The position numbers were made by a program, and so were the translations under genes. This document shows, piece after piece, positions 9,495 to 19,001 of a DNA stretch of 64,000 bases. Position 1 is the stretch's first letter; each line of letters opens with the position of its first letter. Source of the DNA: an uncultured Alphaproteobacteria bacterium (GTDB lineage: Bacteria > Pseudomonadota > Alphaproteobacteria > Rickettsiales > UBA1997); the NCBI GenBank assembly GCA_949288805.1, contig CASELL010000006.1:1-64000 (forward strand), written 5' to 3'. Below the pieces are notes generated by a model. That model ran no database searches. It saw nothing but the letters and a program-made list of their open reading frames with translations, and was not told where the DNA came from.

Positions 9495-11309
9495 ATGAAA
9501 AAAGATTTTAATTACAATTCAACAAAAGATATAGTATTAAGAGTCTTTAAAGAGTATATATTGCCACATAAATTAAAATTTATGTTAGCAATATTTTTTA
9601 TGATTATTGCAGCATTATTAACTGCATATAGAGCATATCTAATAAAGCCGGCAATAGATGAAGTTTTTATTAATAAAGATGTTGTTGCTTTAACTTTAAT
9701 ACCATTACAAATAATTTTTGTAGCTATTTGTTCTTGTATTGTTATTTATATACAAGGTTTATTAATGAGTATAACAAATAACAAAATAAGTATGTCATTA
9801 CAAGAAAAATTATTTTCTGTTTTGATTAGAAAAGATATGAATTTTTTTCAAAAACAATCTTCTGGTAAAATTAGTGGCTATTTTGGAGATATAACTGGTA
9901 TTAGTGAAATAATAAATATAATATTGAATAATTTAATATTACAATTTTTTACTATAATATTTTTGTTTGCTTTAATGTTTAAACAAAATATAAAATTATC
10001 AATATTATCTTTTATAGTGTTTCCAGTAATAATATTCCCTATTATAAAAATAGGTAGAAAAATGAGAAATCTTTCTCATCAAAATAGAGAAAAAGCAATA
10101 AATAATTCTTCTGCAATAGTTGAATCTTTTGATAATATTAGAATAATTAAATCTAACAATAAAGAAAAGCATGAAATAAATAATATTAGAAAAATATTGA
10201 ATGATATTTATAGATTAAATATCAAAATATCTAAAAAATCTTTAATAGTTTCTCCAATGGTAGAAATGGTTGGAACTATCGGTTTTGCTCTTGTTATAAT
10301 TTATGGTGGTATGTCGGTAATTAAAGGGGAAAGTACAGCTGGTGAATTTTTTGTGTTTATGACCGCTTTATTATCGGCTTATAAACCATTTAAAGCATTT
10401 AGTGGAATAAATATAAAAATGCAAAATGCAATAGCCTGTGCTAGAAGATATTTTATAGTTATAGATCAAGATAATTTTGTAAAAGAAATAGAAAACCCTA
10501 TAAATCTTAATAAAGTTAATGGTGATATAGTATTTAAAAATGTATCTTTTAAGTATCCTTTCAATAATTTTGATGAAGATGCTGTAAAAGAAAAAGAGGA
10601 ATTAATATTAAATGAAAAATATGCTCTAAAAAATGTTAATTTAAATATAACAAGTGGTAAATCTTATGCTCTAGTTGGACATTCTGGAAGTGGTAAAAGT
10701 ACTATATTTAATTTAATATTAAGATTTTATGATGTTACTAATGGTTGTATAACAATAGATAATTGTAACATAAGAGATTTAAGTTTTAAAACATTAAGAA
10801 ATAATATATCTATAGTAGAACAAGATGTAAAATTATTTAATGATACAATTTTTGAAAATATTAGATATGCTAAACATGATGCTACTTATGAAGAAGTTAT
10901 TAACGTAGCAAAAATGGCTAATGTTGATGAATTTGTTTCAAATATGGAAAAAGGTTATGATACTATTGTTGGACCTAATGGTGCCTTATTATCAGGTGGT
11001 CAAAAACAAAGAATATCAATAGCTAGGGCTTTCTTAAAAAATAGTCCAATCCTTTTATTAGATGAAGCAACAAGCGCTCTTGACCCAATATCTGAAAATC
11101 TAATACAAAAATCATTAAAAGAATTAATGAAAAATAGAACAACAATAATAATAGCTCATAGATTAACAACTATTATGAATTGCGATCATATTTTTGTATT
11201 TGAAAATGGAGAATTAAAAGAAGAAGGAAATCACGAAGAATTAACTGCTAAAAATGGTGTTTATAAAAATCTTTGTGATAAACAATTTAATAGGTTAAAA
11301 AATGATTAA
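9495..11309 (+). CDS. msbA: Lipid A export ABC transporter (MsbA-like permease/ATPase)
   Basis: A 604-residue half-transporter: six membrane helices in residues 1-320, then a nucleotide-binding domain. Walker A GHSGSGKST is near residues 395-403, the ABC signature LSGGQKQRI near 498 and Walker B LLLDEATSALD near 521-531, followed by the switch His (IAHRLTT). Homodimers of this family flip lipid A-core or phospholipid across the inner membrane. The next gene overlaps it by 8 bases and encodes a DUF374 acyltransferase-like protein, which fits a lipid A role. MsbA is preferred over a generic exporter because of this context and the LPS genes nearby. Confidence 0.85.
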   Translation: MKKDFNYNSTKDIVLRVFKEYILPHKLKFMLAIFFMIIAALLTAYRAYLIKPAIDEVFINKDVVALTLIPLQIIFVAICSCIVIYIQGLLMSITNNKISMSLQEKLFSVLIRKDMNFFQKQSSGKISGYFGDITGISEIINIILNNLILQFFTIIFLFALMFKQNIKLSILSFIVFPVIIFPIIKIGRKMRNLSHQNREKAINNSSAIVESFDNIRIIKSNNKEKHEINNIRKILNDIYRLNIKISKKSLIVSPMVEMVGTIGFALVIIYGGMSVIKGESTAGEFFVFMTALLSAYKPFKAFSGINIKMQNAIACARRYFIVIDQDNFVKEIENPINLNKVNGDIVFKNVSFKYPFNNFDEDAVKEKEELILNEKYALKNVNLNITSGKSYALVGHSGSGKSTIFNLILRFYDVTNGCITIDNCNIRDLSFKTLRNNISIVEQDVKLFNDTIFENIRYAKHDATYEEVINVAKMANVDEFVSNMEKGYDTIVGPNGALLSGGQKQRISIARAFLKNSPILLLDEATSALDPISENLIQKSLKELMKNRTTIIIAHRLTTIMNCDHIFVFENGELKEEGNHEELTAKNGVYKNLCDKQFNRLKND

Positions 11310-12015
11310 AGATCATATAAAAGCCATATTAAAATCAAGTAAAGTTCAAACAATTGTTTGTTTTATAATGTCTTTGTATATAAAATTAGTTTTTAAATTG
11401 TCAAAAGTTAACATTTTTGGTTACACAGAAGAATATTTAAAATATTTAAAAGAAAATAGAGCAACTTTTGTAATTACTTGGCATGGAAGAATAATGATAG
11501 CACCAATGATTGTAAAAACTTTATATAAAAAAGTTGATTGTAAAAAACAACCTTGTGTTTTAAGTTCTAAACATAGAGATGGGCAACTTGCTAGTAAAAC
11601 TATGAATATTTTTAATTTTAAAGAAATATTTGGTTCTACAATAAATAAAGATAAATTACACCAAGCAGAAGAAAGCGGAGCAGTAAGGTCAATAATGATA
11701 ATAATGAGAGAAATTAAAAATGGTTCTAGTATACATCTAGCACCAGATGGACCAAGGGGACCTATTAGAAAAATCAATAGTGAAATAGTAAATATTGCTA
11801 AAAAAAGTAAAACACCTATATTTCCAGTCGCTATAAATTACAGTTTTAAAAAACAATTAAAAAGTTGGGATGAGTTTCAAATACCCTTTCCTTTTGGAAC
11901 TATTAATGTTGAGTATTTAGAACCAGTTTTAGTTGATAAAGATAGTGATTTTGAAAAAACAAATCTTTTGTTAGAAAAAGTTATGAATGAAAAAATGGTA
12001 GAAAAAAATGGATAA
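11302..12015 (+). CDS. DUF374 lysophospholipid acyltransferase-like protein
   Basis: A 237-residue inner-membrane-associated protein of the DUF374 family. Visible family blocks are the ITWHGR motif near residues 53-58, SSKHRDGQLA, and APDGPRGP near 149-156 followed by a hydrophobic FPVAINY segment. DUF374 proteins belong to the glycerolipid acyltransferase fold; some, such as the epsilonproteobacterial LpxJ, add secondary acyl chains to lipid A. The gene overlaps msbA by 8 bases and lepB by 8 bases. A role in lipid A acylation before MsbA export is a reasonable inference, not shown. Confidence 0.8.
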   Translation: MIKDHIKAILKSSKVQTIVCFIMSLYIKLVFKLSKVNIFGYTEEYLKYLKENRATFVITWHGRIMIAPMIVKTLYKKVDCKKQPCVLSSKHRDGQLASKTMNIFNFKEIFGSTINKDKLHQAEESGAVRSIMIIMREIKNGSSIHLAPDGPRGPIRKINSEIVNIAKKSKTPIFPVAINYSFKKQLKSWDEFQIPFPFGTINVEYLEPVLVDKDSDFEKTNLLLEKVMNEKMVEKNG

Positions 12016-12793
12016 AATAAAATTATTTTTTAAAAATATTTTTAAAAAAAAAGAAGAAGAAAACAAAGAGGACAATAATAAAGAAAAAAAAGAAAATATA
12101 TATTTAACTGTTCTTTATGCTTTACTACTTGCTCTTGCTATTAGAAGTTTTTTATATGAACCATTTCATATTCCATCGGGTTCTATGAAACCAACCCTTG
12201 TTGAGGGCGATTTTATTTTAGTCTCTAAATTTGAATATGGTTATTCTAGATATTCTTTTCCATTTGGACTTCCATTATTTAAAGGAAGAATAATGGACTT
12301 TAAAAAACCAGGAAGAGGAGATGTTATAGTTTTTAGATTGCCAAGCAACCCAAGAATAAACTATATAAAAAGATTAATAGGATTACCAAACGATAAAATT
12401 ATAATAAAAAATAATAATTTATATGTAAATGGAGAAGAGATTAAAAATACATATATAGATCAATATCTTGATGAAAAAAATTCTATTTATTTACCAAAAT
12501 ATAAAGAAACAATAAATAATAAAGAAATAAATGTTTTACATGCTAATCCTATGATGATTAGAAGTCCACAAGCAGATGGAGAGTTTATTGTTCCAGAGGG
12601 TTATTATTTCTTTATGGGAGATAATAGGGATAATAGTTTAGATAGTAGATTTCCAGAAACAGGTTTTATTCCTTATGAAAATATAGTTGGAGAAGCAAAA
12701 ATTATTTTCTTTTCTAAAAACGATTCTTTATTTAAGTTTTGGAAAATATTTACTATGATTAGATATGATAGATTATTTAATGTAATAAATTGA
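12008..12793 (+). CDS. lepB: Signal peptidase I
   Basis: Cleaves signal peptides from exported proteins at the outer face of the inner membrane. The 261-residue protein has a highly charged Lys/Glu N-terminus (residues 1-30), one membrane helix (about 31-47) and the catalytic motif PSGSM with Ser59. The Lys-containing block YIKRLIG and the box E motif MGDNRDNSLDSR follow. The DUF374 gene overlaps its start and rnc follows one base later, so lepB-rnc are translated from one transcript, as in many proteobacteria. Confidence 0.95.
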   Translation: MDKIKLFFKNIFKKKEEENKEDNNKEKKENIYLTVLYALLLALAIRSFLYEPFHIPSGSMKPTLVEGDFILVSKFEYGYSRYSFPFGLPLFKGRIMDFKKPGRGDVIVFRLPSNPRINYIKRLIGLPNDKIIIKNNNLYVNGEEIKNTYIDQYLDEKNSIYLPKYKETINNKEINVLHANPMMIRSPQADGEFIVPEGYYFFMGDNRDNSLDSRFPETGFIPYENIVGEAKIIFFSKNDSLFKFWKIFTMIRYDRLFNVIN

Positions 12794-12794
12794 C

Positions 12795-13478
12795 ATGGAA
12801 GAATTAGAAAAAATATTAAATTATAATTTTAAAAATAAAGAACTTCTTAAAGAAGCCTTAACACATCCAAGTTTATCAGTTAATAAAAAAATAAAAAACT
12901 ATGAAAGATTAGAGTTTTTAGGAGATTCTATACTTTCAATGGTAATAATAGAATATTTATATAAAAAATATAAAAACGAAAAAGAAGGTCAATTATCAAA
13001 AAGAAAATCTTATCTAGTATCAAAAGATATATTAAGTAATATAGCAAGAAATATGAATATAGGCAAATATATAATAATGACAAAAGGCGAAGAAAAATCA
13101 GGTGGTAGAGATAATAAAAATAATCTTGAAAATGTTATGGAAGCAATAATAGGAGCAATATATCTTGATTCAAATATAGATACAGTGAGAAAGTTTATAC
13201 TAAACATATGGAAACCAATTGATAAAGAAGAAAAAACACCACATAATGATCCAAAAACAAAATTACAAGAATGGAGTCAAAAAATATATAAACAAACCCC
13301 AGAATATAAATTAATTAAAGAAGAAGAAACAGCAGATAATAGAAAAATATTCTATATAAAATTAACTTTACCAAATGGAATTAATTTAAAAGATAGTGGT
13401 TATAATATAAAAGAAATAGAAGAAAAATTAGCACAAAATATGCTAAAAACAATAGAAAAAAAATGTTTTGATTTATAA
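12795..13478 (+). CDS. rnc: Ribonuclease III
   Basis: Double-strand-specific RNase that processes rRNA and other structured RNAs. The 227-residue protein begins with an EALTHPS-type motif, has the catalytic signature YERLEFLGDSIL near residues 36-47, the second acidic block ENVMEAIIGAIYLD, and a C-terminal double-stranded RNA-binding domain starting near DPKTKLQEW. It follows lepB with one base between. Its stop overlaps the 3' end of convergent miaA by six bases, so there is no room for a separate terminator. Confidence 0.96.
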   Translation: MEELEKILNYNFKNKELLKEALTHPSLSVNKKIKNYERLEFLGDSILSMVIIEYLYKKYKNEKEGQLSKRKSYLVSKDILSNIARNMNIGKYIIMTKGEEKSGGRDNKNNLENVMEAIIGAIYLDSNIDTVRKFILNIWKPIDKEEKTPHNDPKTKLQEWSQKIYKQTPEYKLIKEEETADNRKIFYIKLTLPNGINLKDSGYNIKEIEEKLAQNMLKTIEKKCFDL

Positions 13479-14381
13479 CCAATTTTTAATATTATTGTAT
13501 ACATATTTAAAACAATCAATATCTTCAATAACTAAATCTTTATGTTTAAATTGATTTTTAAACCAAGTATATTGCCTTTTAGCATAATTTCTGGTAGCTT
13601 TAACACTTAAATAAAACATATCATCATAAGATATTTTATTTTCTATATAATCTCTAATTTCTCTAAATCCTATTGTTTTTGTTATAGAATAATCATCCTT
13701 AATTACATTAATATTTAAAAAATTTTTAACTTCATCAATAGCATTTATTAACATTATTCTAAATCTTTCTTCACATCTTTTATATAATAAATCCCTATCG
13801 AGATTTATATTTACATGATATATATTATTGTATAATTTTTCATTAGGTAAAGATTCAAAATAACTTAATTTTTTACCACTAATTTTATAAATTTCATATA
13901 TCTTGACTGCTCTATGTTTGTCATTTTTTTTTATATTTATAGCACTATCTTTATCTATTTCTTCTATAATTTTATAAAAAGCATCCCAACCAAGTTCATC
14001 ATAAAGATTATTAGCATAATCTCTAATTTCCTTATCACTTTCTGGTAAAAACTTTATTCCATTTATAAATCTTGAAATATACATACCAGTTCCACCAACA
14101 ACTATTGGTATTTTATCTGTATTATCTATTACATTTTTTACTAATTCTAACCATTTATAAACTGTATTTGATTCACATGATTTTAAAACACTATATAATT
14201 TATGTTCAACAATTTTTTTATCTTCTTCTGTTGGTTGTGCTGATAATATAGGTAAACCTTCATAAATCTGCATAGAATCGGCATTTATAATAATACCATT
14301 AATCATTCTAGCTATATCAATAGCAAGACTCGATTTTCCACTTGCTGTTGTTCCAGATATAACGATTATTTTTTTATCCAT
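13473..14381 (-). CDS. miaA: tRNA dimethylallyltransferase
   Basis: Adds dimethylallyl to A37 of tRNAs reading UNN codons. The 302-residue length is normal. The P-loop GTTASGKSS is at residues 10-18, the NADSMQIYEGL substrate motif follows, and the VGGTGMYI block is near 97-104. It is the last gene of the ATPase transcript: its start overlaps the end of atpG by eight bases. That overlap suggests translational coupling to the ATPase genes, an unusual partnership. Confidence 0.95.
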   Translation of the reverse strand: MDKKIIVISGTTASGKSSLAIDIARMINGIIINADSMQIYEGLPILSAQPTEEDKKIVEHKLYSVLKSCESNTVYKWLELVKNVIDNTDKIPIVVGGTGMYISRFINGIKFLPESDKEIRDYANNLYDELGWDAFYKIIEEIDKDSAINIKKNDKHRAVKIYEIYKISGKKLSYFESLPNEKLYNNIYHVNINLDRDLLYKRCEERFRIMLINAIDEVKNFLNINVIKDDYSITKTIGFREIRDYIENKISYDDMFYLSVKATRNYAKRQYTWFKNQFKHKDLVIEDIDCFKYVYNNIKNWL

Positions 14382-15273
14382 TTTTTTTCTTTAAAGCTTT
14401 AGCACCACTAACAACATCAATTAGTTCAGAGGTTATAACTCCTTGTCTTTTTTGATTATATTTCAATGTAGTTTCTGTTATGTGGTCTTTAATATTTTGT
14501 TCTGCTCCTTGTAGAGTAATTAATCTATTTCTTTGTTCGGAAGCCATAGAATTTGATATAGATAAATAAATATTGGAAAATATATATTGTTGTATTAAAT
14601 CAGATATTATTTCTCTAGATTTAATTCTCCAAAATGGAAGGTTATTTGTTGGCCATTTTTTATTCTTTAATTTTTCAAAATATTTCTTTTCCAATGGAAT
14701 AATTCTTTTTTTTGTTAAATTTCCAGCACTATCACCAGTGTGAGCAGTAAAATACACTAAAACCTTTCTCAAACTATTTTCTTTTATTTTTTTTTCTATT
14801 ATAGTAAATAAATCATAAACCAAATTAACTATAGAATTTGAAGAATTTGGAATATTAAAAACTTTATCAATCTTTACTTTTTTTGATTTTAACAAAGAAG
14901 ATATTCTATCTCCTATCGATATAATATAGCTATTTTTATCTGTTTTGTTATTGTTTAAATAGTAGTCGACAATTTTATCATTAAATCTTCCACATAATCC
15001 TTGATTTGAACCAATAATTATAACAATATCTCTTTTATTTTCATTATTCTCAGTTTTATTTTCAACATAATCAATAAAATTAATTAATCTTGGATTTTGC
15101 GATAATACGGCCTGTATTGCTAAATCTATATTAGATTGATATTTAATAATATTGAAAGCTATTTTTTCATATTTTTTTATATTAACAACCGCCATAGATT
15201 TCATAGTAGAAACTATGTTTTGTAGATTTTTTGTGGTGTTTAACTCCTTTCTTAATGTGTCTAAATTTTCCAT
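14374..15273 (-). CDS. atpG: N-type ATPase gamma subunit
   Basis: Central-stalk subunit of the rotary ATPase. It is 299 residues, with the N-terminal helix (residues 1-45, including IVSTMKSMAVVNIKKY), a GSNQGLCGRF-type Rossmann block near residues 88-97, and the C-terminal helix ending in ITSELIDVVSGAKAL. It is the ninth gene of the order D-C-Q-R-B-E-F-A-G. The last position for gamma, after alpha and with no delta gene, is characteristic of N-ATPase operons. Confidence 0.92.
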   Translation of the reverse strand: MENLDTLRKELNTTKNLQNIVSTMKSMAVVNIKKYEKIAFNIIKYQSNIDLAIQAVLSQNPRLINFIDYVENKTENNENKRDIVIIIGSNQGLCGRFNDKIVDYYLNNNKTDKNSYIISIGDRISSLLKSKKVKIDKVFNIPNSSNSIVNLVYDLFTIIEKKIKENSLRKVLVYFTAHTGDSAGNLTKKRIIPLEKKYFEKLKNKKWPTNNLPFWRIKSREIISDLIQQYIFSNIYLSISNSMASEQRNRLITLQGAEQNIKDHITETTLKYNQKRQGVITSELIDVVSGAKALKKKNG

Positions 15274-15275
15274 AG

Positions 15276-16775
15276 CTATTCGTTTAATTTACTAATAACT
15301 CTTGATAAAAAACTATCTACTAGTTCTTTTGGTATTTTCTCTGAATCTTTTATTATATTAATAATATCTTGAAAATCTGTCCTCATTGTTTCTATAGCTA
15401 CCTGTTGAGCCTTAATAATATTATCACCAAAAACATTGTTATTTAAACATAATAATATAGCTATTTGTTCGTAATCTTCAAGTGGTTTTGTGTTTTGCTG
15501 TTTAAATATTTCTCTTATTTTTTCACCTTTTCTAATTATTTTTTCTGAAGTTTCATCTAATGTTGTAGAAAATTTTGAAAAAGATTCTAATTCTTCAAAT
15601 TGAGAATACTCAATACCAAGAGTTCCAACTGCTTGTTTAAAAGCTGGAAGTTGAGCTGAACTACCAACTCTTGAAACCGATTTACCTATATCTATTGCCG
15701 GCAATATACCTTTTTGAAATAAATTTGGACTTAAATAAATTTGTCCATCCGTAATAGATATAACATTAGTAGGAATATAAGCAGATATATTTTCTGCTTC
15801 TGTTTCTATAATAGGTAATGATGTAATTGACCCACCACCAAATTCATCTTTTAGTTTAGTAGATCTTTCTAATAATCTAGAATGTATATAAAAAATATCG
15901 GCAGGATAAGCCTCTCTACCAGGATTTTTTTCCAATAATAAAGAAACCTCTCTATATGCTTTTGCTTGTTTAGATAAGTCATCATAAACAATTAAAACAT
16001 GTTTTCCTTTTAACATAAAATATTCTGCTATACTGGTTGCTGAGTATGGAGCTATAAATTGATGTCCAGCAATTTCATTTCCACTAGCATGAACTACTAT
16101 TGTATAATTCATGGCACCATTATCTTCTAGTATTTTTATAGTATTTGCTACAGCACTATCTCTTTGACCTATGGCACAATAAATACAAATAACTCCATTA
16201 TTTTTCTGATTTAATATTGTGTCTATTGCAATTGACGTTTTTCCAGTTTGTCTATCACCTAAAATTAATTCTCTTTGTCCTCTTCCAATTGGTATTAAAG
16301 AATCTATTGCTTTTATTCCTGTTTGCATTGGCTCTGTAACGGACTTTCTGTCTATAATTGGTACAGCATTTCTTTCTACTTTATAATTTTCATAAGCAAC
16401 AATTCTACCTTTATTATCAAGTGGTTTTCCTAATCCATCAATAACCCTACCAATCAAGGCCTCACTAACAGGAATAGTTAAACTTGAAAAAGTTCTTTTT
16501 ACTTTATCACCAACAGTTATATCTTCCGTTTTATCTAGCAAAATTATCTTAACTATATCATTTTTTATAACTTCAACAATGCCTTTATATCTATCAGATA
16601 TTATTACACATTCACCATAAGATATCTTTGAAAAACCTCTTGCCACGACAACATAACTGTTAACATCTACAACTACGCCTTCTTCCTCAACAGAAATCTT
16701 AGAAATATTGGCTTGTTCTAATGTTTCTTTTAATAAAGTATCAAACTTATTTATAATTCTATCTTTTATCGTCAT
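15276..16775 (-). CDS. atpA: N-type ATPase alpha subunit
   Basis: Non-catalytic nucleotide-binding subunit of the F1-like head, 499 residues. The P-loop GDRQTGKT is at residues 173-180, the VYDDLSKQA block follows, and the SRVGSSAQLPAFKQ motif typical of alpha is near 365. Its start overlaps the atpF stop by four bases (ATGA). No delta gene (atpH) lies before it, unlike the normal F-type order atpH-A-G-D-C. Confidence 0.95.
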   Translation of the reverse strand: MTIKDRIINKFDTLLKETLEQANISKISVEEEGVVVDVNSYVVVARGFSKISYGECVIISDRYKGIVEVIKNDIVKIILLDKTEDITVGDKVKRTFSSLTIPVSEALIGRVIDGLGKPLDNKGRIVAYENYKVERNAVPIIDRKSVTEPMQTGIKAIDSLIPIGRGQRELILGDRQTGKTSIAIDTILNQKNNGVICIYCAIGQRDSAVANTIKILEDNGAMNYTIVVHASGNEIAGHQFIAPYSATSIAEYFMLKGKHVLIVYDDLSKQAKAYREVSLLLEKNPGREAYPADIFYIHSRLLERSTKLKDEFGGGSITSLPIIETEAENISAYIPTNVISITDGQIYLSPNLFQKGILPAIDIGKSVSRVGSSAQLPAFKQAVGTLGIEYSQFEELESFSKFSTTLDETSEKIIRKGEKIREIFKQQNTKPLEDYEQIAILLCLNNNVFGDNIIKAQQVAIETMRTDFQDIINIIKDSEKIPKELVDSFLSRVISKLNE

Positions 16776-17512
16776 AGTATTGTTTTTAAATTTATTATAA
16801 AATTATCGATAATATTCTTAATATTTGAATTAATTATTATTCCATTAGATGATATTCTATTCCCTAAAAGTATATTTTTATCTACCACAAAGTTAACATT
16901 TTCAAAGACAATTCCTTTCATTCTAAAAGTATTCTTAACCAAAGTTTTTTCTTCGTTTGTTAGCTCAAAACAAGAAACAAAATCAATAATTTTTGTTTCA
17001 GATTTATTTATCTTTTGGACATTATCATTAGATATGTTTTTAATATCAGATAAAAATTTATTTAAAACTATACTATTTAAAGAAGAATCAGAAATAGAAA
17101 CAAACATCTCGTTTAATAACCCCTCTACATTAGAACAAAATTTTTTCAATAATTCATCAATTATAATTTCTTTTTCACTTTCGAGCTGTTTTAAAAAAGA
17201 TTCTTTTTGTTCAATAAAATCTTGTTTTATAGCTTCTAATTCTGTAATTTTATAATTTATTAATTCAGAATCAATTAGTTCAATTTGTTCTTTTTTATAA
17301 CTGTCTATACTATTTAACTCTTTATTGTATTTATCACGCATAGCTTCAGCTTCTTTTAATTTATTTTCAGCATCGTCTATCGTATTTTTTATTTGAGTAT
17401 TTCTTTCTTTCATTTTTTTCATAATTGGTTTATAAGCCAACTTATTCAATACAAATAATAATACCAAAAAGTTAATAATTTGAGACAAAAAAGTAAAAAT
17501 ATCTATATTCAT
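16772..17512 (-). CDS. atpF: N-type ATPase long b subunit
   Basis: Peripheral-stalk subunit. The protein is 246 residues, much longer than the roughly 160 of ordinary b subunits. The start, MNIDIFTFLSQIINF, has the IDxFTxxxQxxNF pattern of N-ATPase b subunits. It is followed by one membrane helix (to about residue 25), a long charged coiled coil (about 30-125) and a C-terminal region without strong sequence features (about 130-246). As atpH is missing, this C-terminal part probably supplies the delta-like contact with F1, as proposed for N-ATPases. Confidence 0.88.
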   Translation of the reverse strand: MNIDIFTFLSQIINFLVLLFVLNKLAYKPIMKKMKERNTQIKNTIDDAENKLKEAEAMRDKYNKELNSIDSYKKEQIELIDSELINYKITELEAIKQDFIEQKESFLKQLESEKEIIIDELLKKFCSNVEGLLNEMFVSISDSSLNSIVLNKFLSDIKNISNDNVQKINKSETKIIDFVSCFELTNEEKTLVKNTFRMKGIVFENVNFVVDKNILLGNRISSNGIIINSNIKNIIDNFIINLKTIL

Positions 17513-17518
17513 AGTAAT

Positions 17519-17791
17519 TTATATTTTTGTTAACAAAAAGTCCCAGAATGGATTACTAAATATTAAAATCATGGAAACCAATAAACAATAAATAGCACTT
17601 GACTCTATTAAAGACATAGAAATAAATAATGTCTTTGATATTTCTGAAGATTCATCTGGTTGTTGTGCTATTGATTGCATAGCTTGTTTTGCAACCATAC
17701 CCTCAGCAAAACCAGCGGCCAAAGAGCCAATAGCTATACAAATAGAAGAACCAATTATTGATACCATAGCCACATTTGTCAAACTTTCCAT
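17519..17791 (-). CDS. atpE: N-type ATPase c subunit (rotor ring)
   Basis: A 90-residue two-helix proteolipid forming the rotor ring. Helix 1 (about 8-40) holds Glu30 at the position that is Gln32 in the Na+-binding Ilyobacter c subunit. The polar loop is QQP (43-45). Helix 2 holds Glu63-Ser64-Ser65 and Tyr68, which align with Glu65-Ser66-Thr67-Tyr70 of that protein. Two carboxylates plus the Ser/Tyr ligands match the pattern described for N-ATPase c subunits. Na+ coupling was proposed for the group, but a Burkholderia N-ATPase ring was reported to be proton-specific, so the ion is open. Confidence 0.92.
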   Translation of the reverse strand: MESLTNVAMVSIIGSSICIAIGSLAAGFAEGMVAKQAMQSIAQQPDESSEISKTLFISMSLIESSAIYCLLVSMILIFSNPFWDFLLTKI

Positions 17792-17824
17792 TTTTCTACC
17801 CTTTTTTATTAATAATATAATAAA

Positions 17825-18484
17825 TTAATTATCCGATGATATTGCTATCATAGATAATATACTAAAAATATAAGCCTGTATAACACCACTTATAGTACTT
17901 AATAAACTAATCAATACAGGAAAACCAACAGATAAGAACGTTATATTTGATAATATTAATATTATAGCTCCAGAACTCATAATATTTCCATACAATCTAA
18001 AAGATAAAGATATTATTTTAGATAATTGACCAACAACATTTAATGGCATTAAAATAGCAACAGGTTTAAAATAACTACCAAAATATTTAAAAAAACCTTG
18101 TTCCTTTATTCCTATAGAAACAGAAAAAATAAAAGTACAAAAAGCTAATGCTAATGTGGTTGATAAAGAGGCAGTTGGCGATTGAAACGTGGGAATTAGT
18201 GATATTAAATTAGAAGTGATAATGTATATAAACAAAGTAGCTATAAAAGGAAAAACTAATTCAATGTCCTTTGTTCCAATCTGTTTTATTTGTCCATCTA
18301 TAATTGTAATTAAAGATTCAAAAAAATTTTGTAGCTTTGTTGTTTTTTGTTTTTTTATAGATATACTAATAAGTACAGCTATGCCTATTAAAAGCAACAT
18401 TACTATCCAAGAGTATAACAAAGTAGCATTTAACTTAAAAAAACCATATTGAAAATATACATCAGCATCAGTAGTTATATTCAT
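17825..18484 (-). CDS. atpB: N-type ATPase a subunit
   Basis: Membrane stator subunit forming the ion half-channels, 219 residues with about five helices. The essential stator Arg is Arg163 in SFRLYGNIMSSG. The PTASLSTTLALA block is at residues 103-114 and the final helix contains GVIQAYIFSILSMI. The start overlaps the atpR stop by four bases. It is shorter than most alphaproteobacterial a subunits, as is usual in the N-type group. Confidence 0.93.
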   Translation of the reverse strand: MNITTDADVYFQYGFFKLNATLLYSWIVMLLLIGIAVLISISIKKQKTTKLQNFFESLITIIDGQIKQIGTKDIELVFPFIATLFIYIITSNLISLIPTFQSPTASLSTTLALAFCTFIFSVSIGIKEQGFFKYFGSYFKPVAILMPLNVVGQLSKIISLSFRLYGNIMSSGAIILILSNITFLSVGFPVLISLLSTISGVIQAYIFSILSMIAISSDN

Positions 18485-18741
18485 TTTTGTAAAACTCTTT
18501 TTGTTAATAAAAACATTTTAGATATAAATAAACCTAAAAAAGTAAAATACAAATATTTAATATTAAAACTAGCCATAATAATAAACAAAACAAATAAAAT
18601 AATCAATCTAAAAATAAAACTTAAAAATAGAATACTTCTTTTTTTTGCTTCTAAAAATTTATTAATTGTTACTTTAATAATTAAATTATTAACATAGTCT
18701 ATAAAAAAGCCAAAAAATATAAAAAAACAATAAATAATCAT
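18481..18741 (-). CDS. atpR: N-type ATPase accessory membrane subunit AtpR
   Basis: An 86-residue protein of three predicted membrane helices, with Arg45 inside the second (SFIFRLIILF). A small three-helix protein with intramembrane Arg in this position of the operon is the AtpR subunit, one of two extra subunits that define N-ATPases; it is thought to help assemble the c ring. The sequence itself is low-complexity Phe/Ile/Leu, so the call depends on position and topology. It overlaps both neighbours by four bases. Confidence 0.8.
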   Translation of the reverse strand: MIIYCFFIFFGFFIDYVNNLIIKVTINKFLEAKKRSILFLSFIFRLIILFVLFIIMASFNIKYLYFTFLGLFISKMFLLTKRVLQK

Positions 18742-19001
18742 TTTTTATCCTTATAAACATCTGATATAATTTTAATAATATTATAAATACCAAACAATAT
18801 AGATATTGAAATTAAAAAAGATATAATTAAAGGATCTGTAAAAAAAATCTTACATACTATACCAACAAACATTATAGGCAACAAAAACATCCATACAATA
18901 CCAACCAAAGAATATATATTATGTTGTTTTGGTTCTTTTTCTATATCTATGTTTTTTTTATTTTTAATTTTATTAAATATTTTTTCTTCTAATTTGCCCA
19001 T
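18738..19001 (-). CDS. atpQ: N-type ATPase accessory membrane subunit AtpQ (AtpI-like)
   Basis: An 87-residue protein with a charged N-terminus and two membrane helices (about 28-48 and 54-78), resembling the AtpI/AtpQ family. The start was put at the ATG at 19001 because it has a good GGTGGG ribosome site; a TTG four codons earlier is possible. The gene overlaps the atpC end by 29 bases. Together with AtpR it distinguishes the operon from F-type loci. Confidence 0.82.
   Translation of the reverse strand: MGKLEEKIFNKIKNKKNIDIEKEPKQHNIYSLVGIVWMFLLPIMFVGIVCKIFFTDPLIISFLISISILFGIYNIIKIISDVYKDKK

Noticed and set aside
18449-18697. Plus-strand ORF opposite atpR
   Set aside because: Antisense to atpR/atpB, whose 4-base overlaps and membrane topology support the minus strand.
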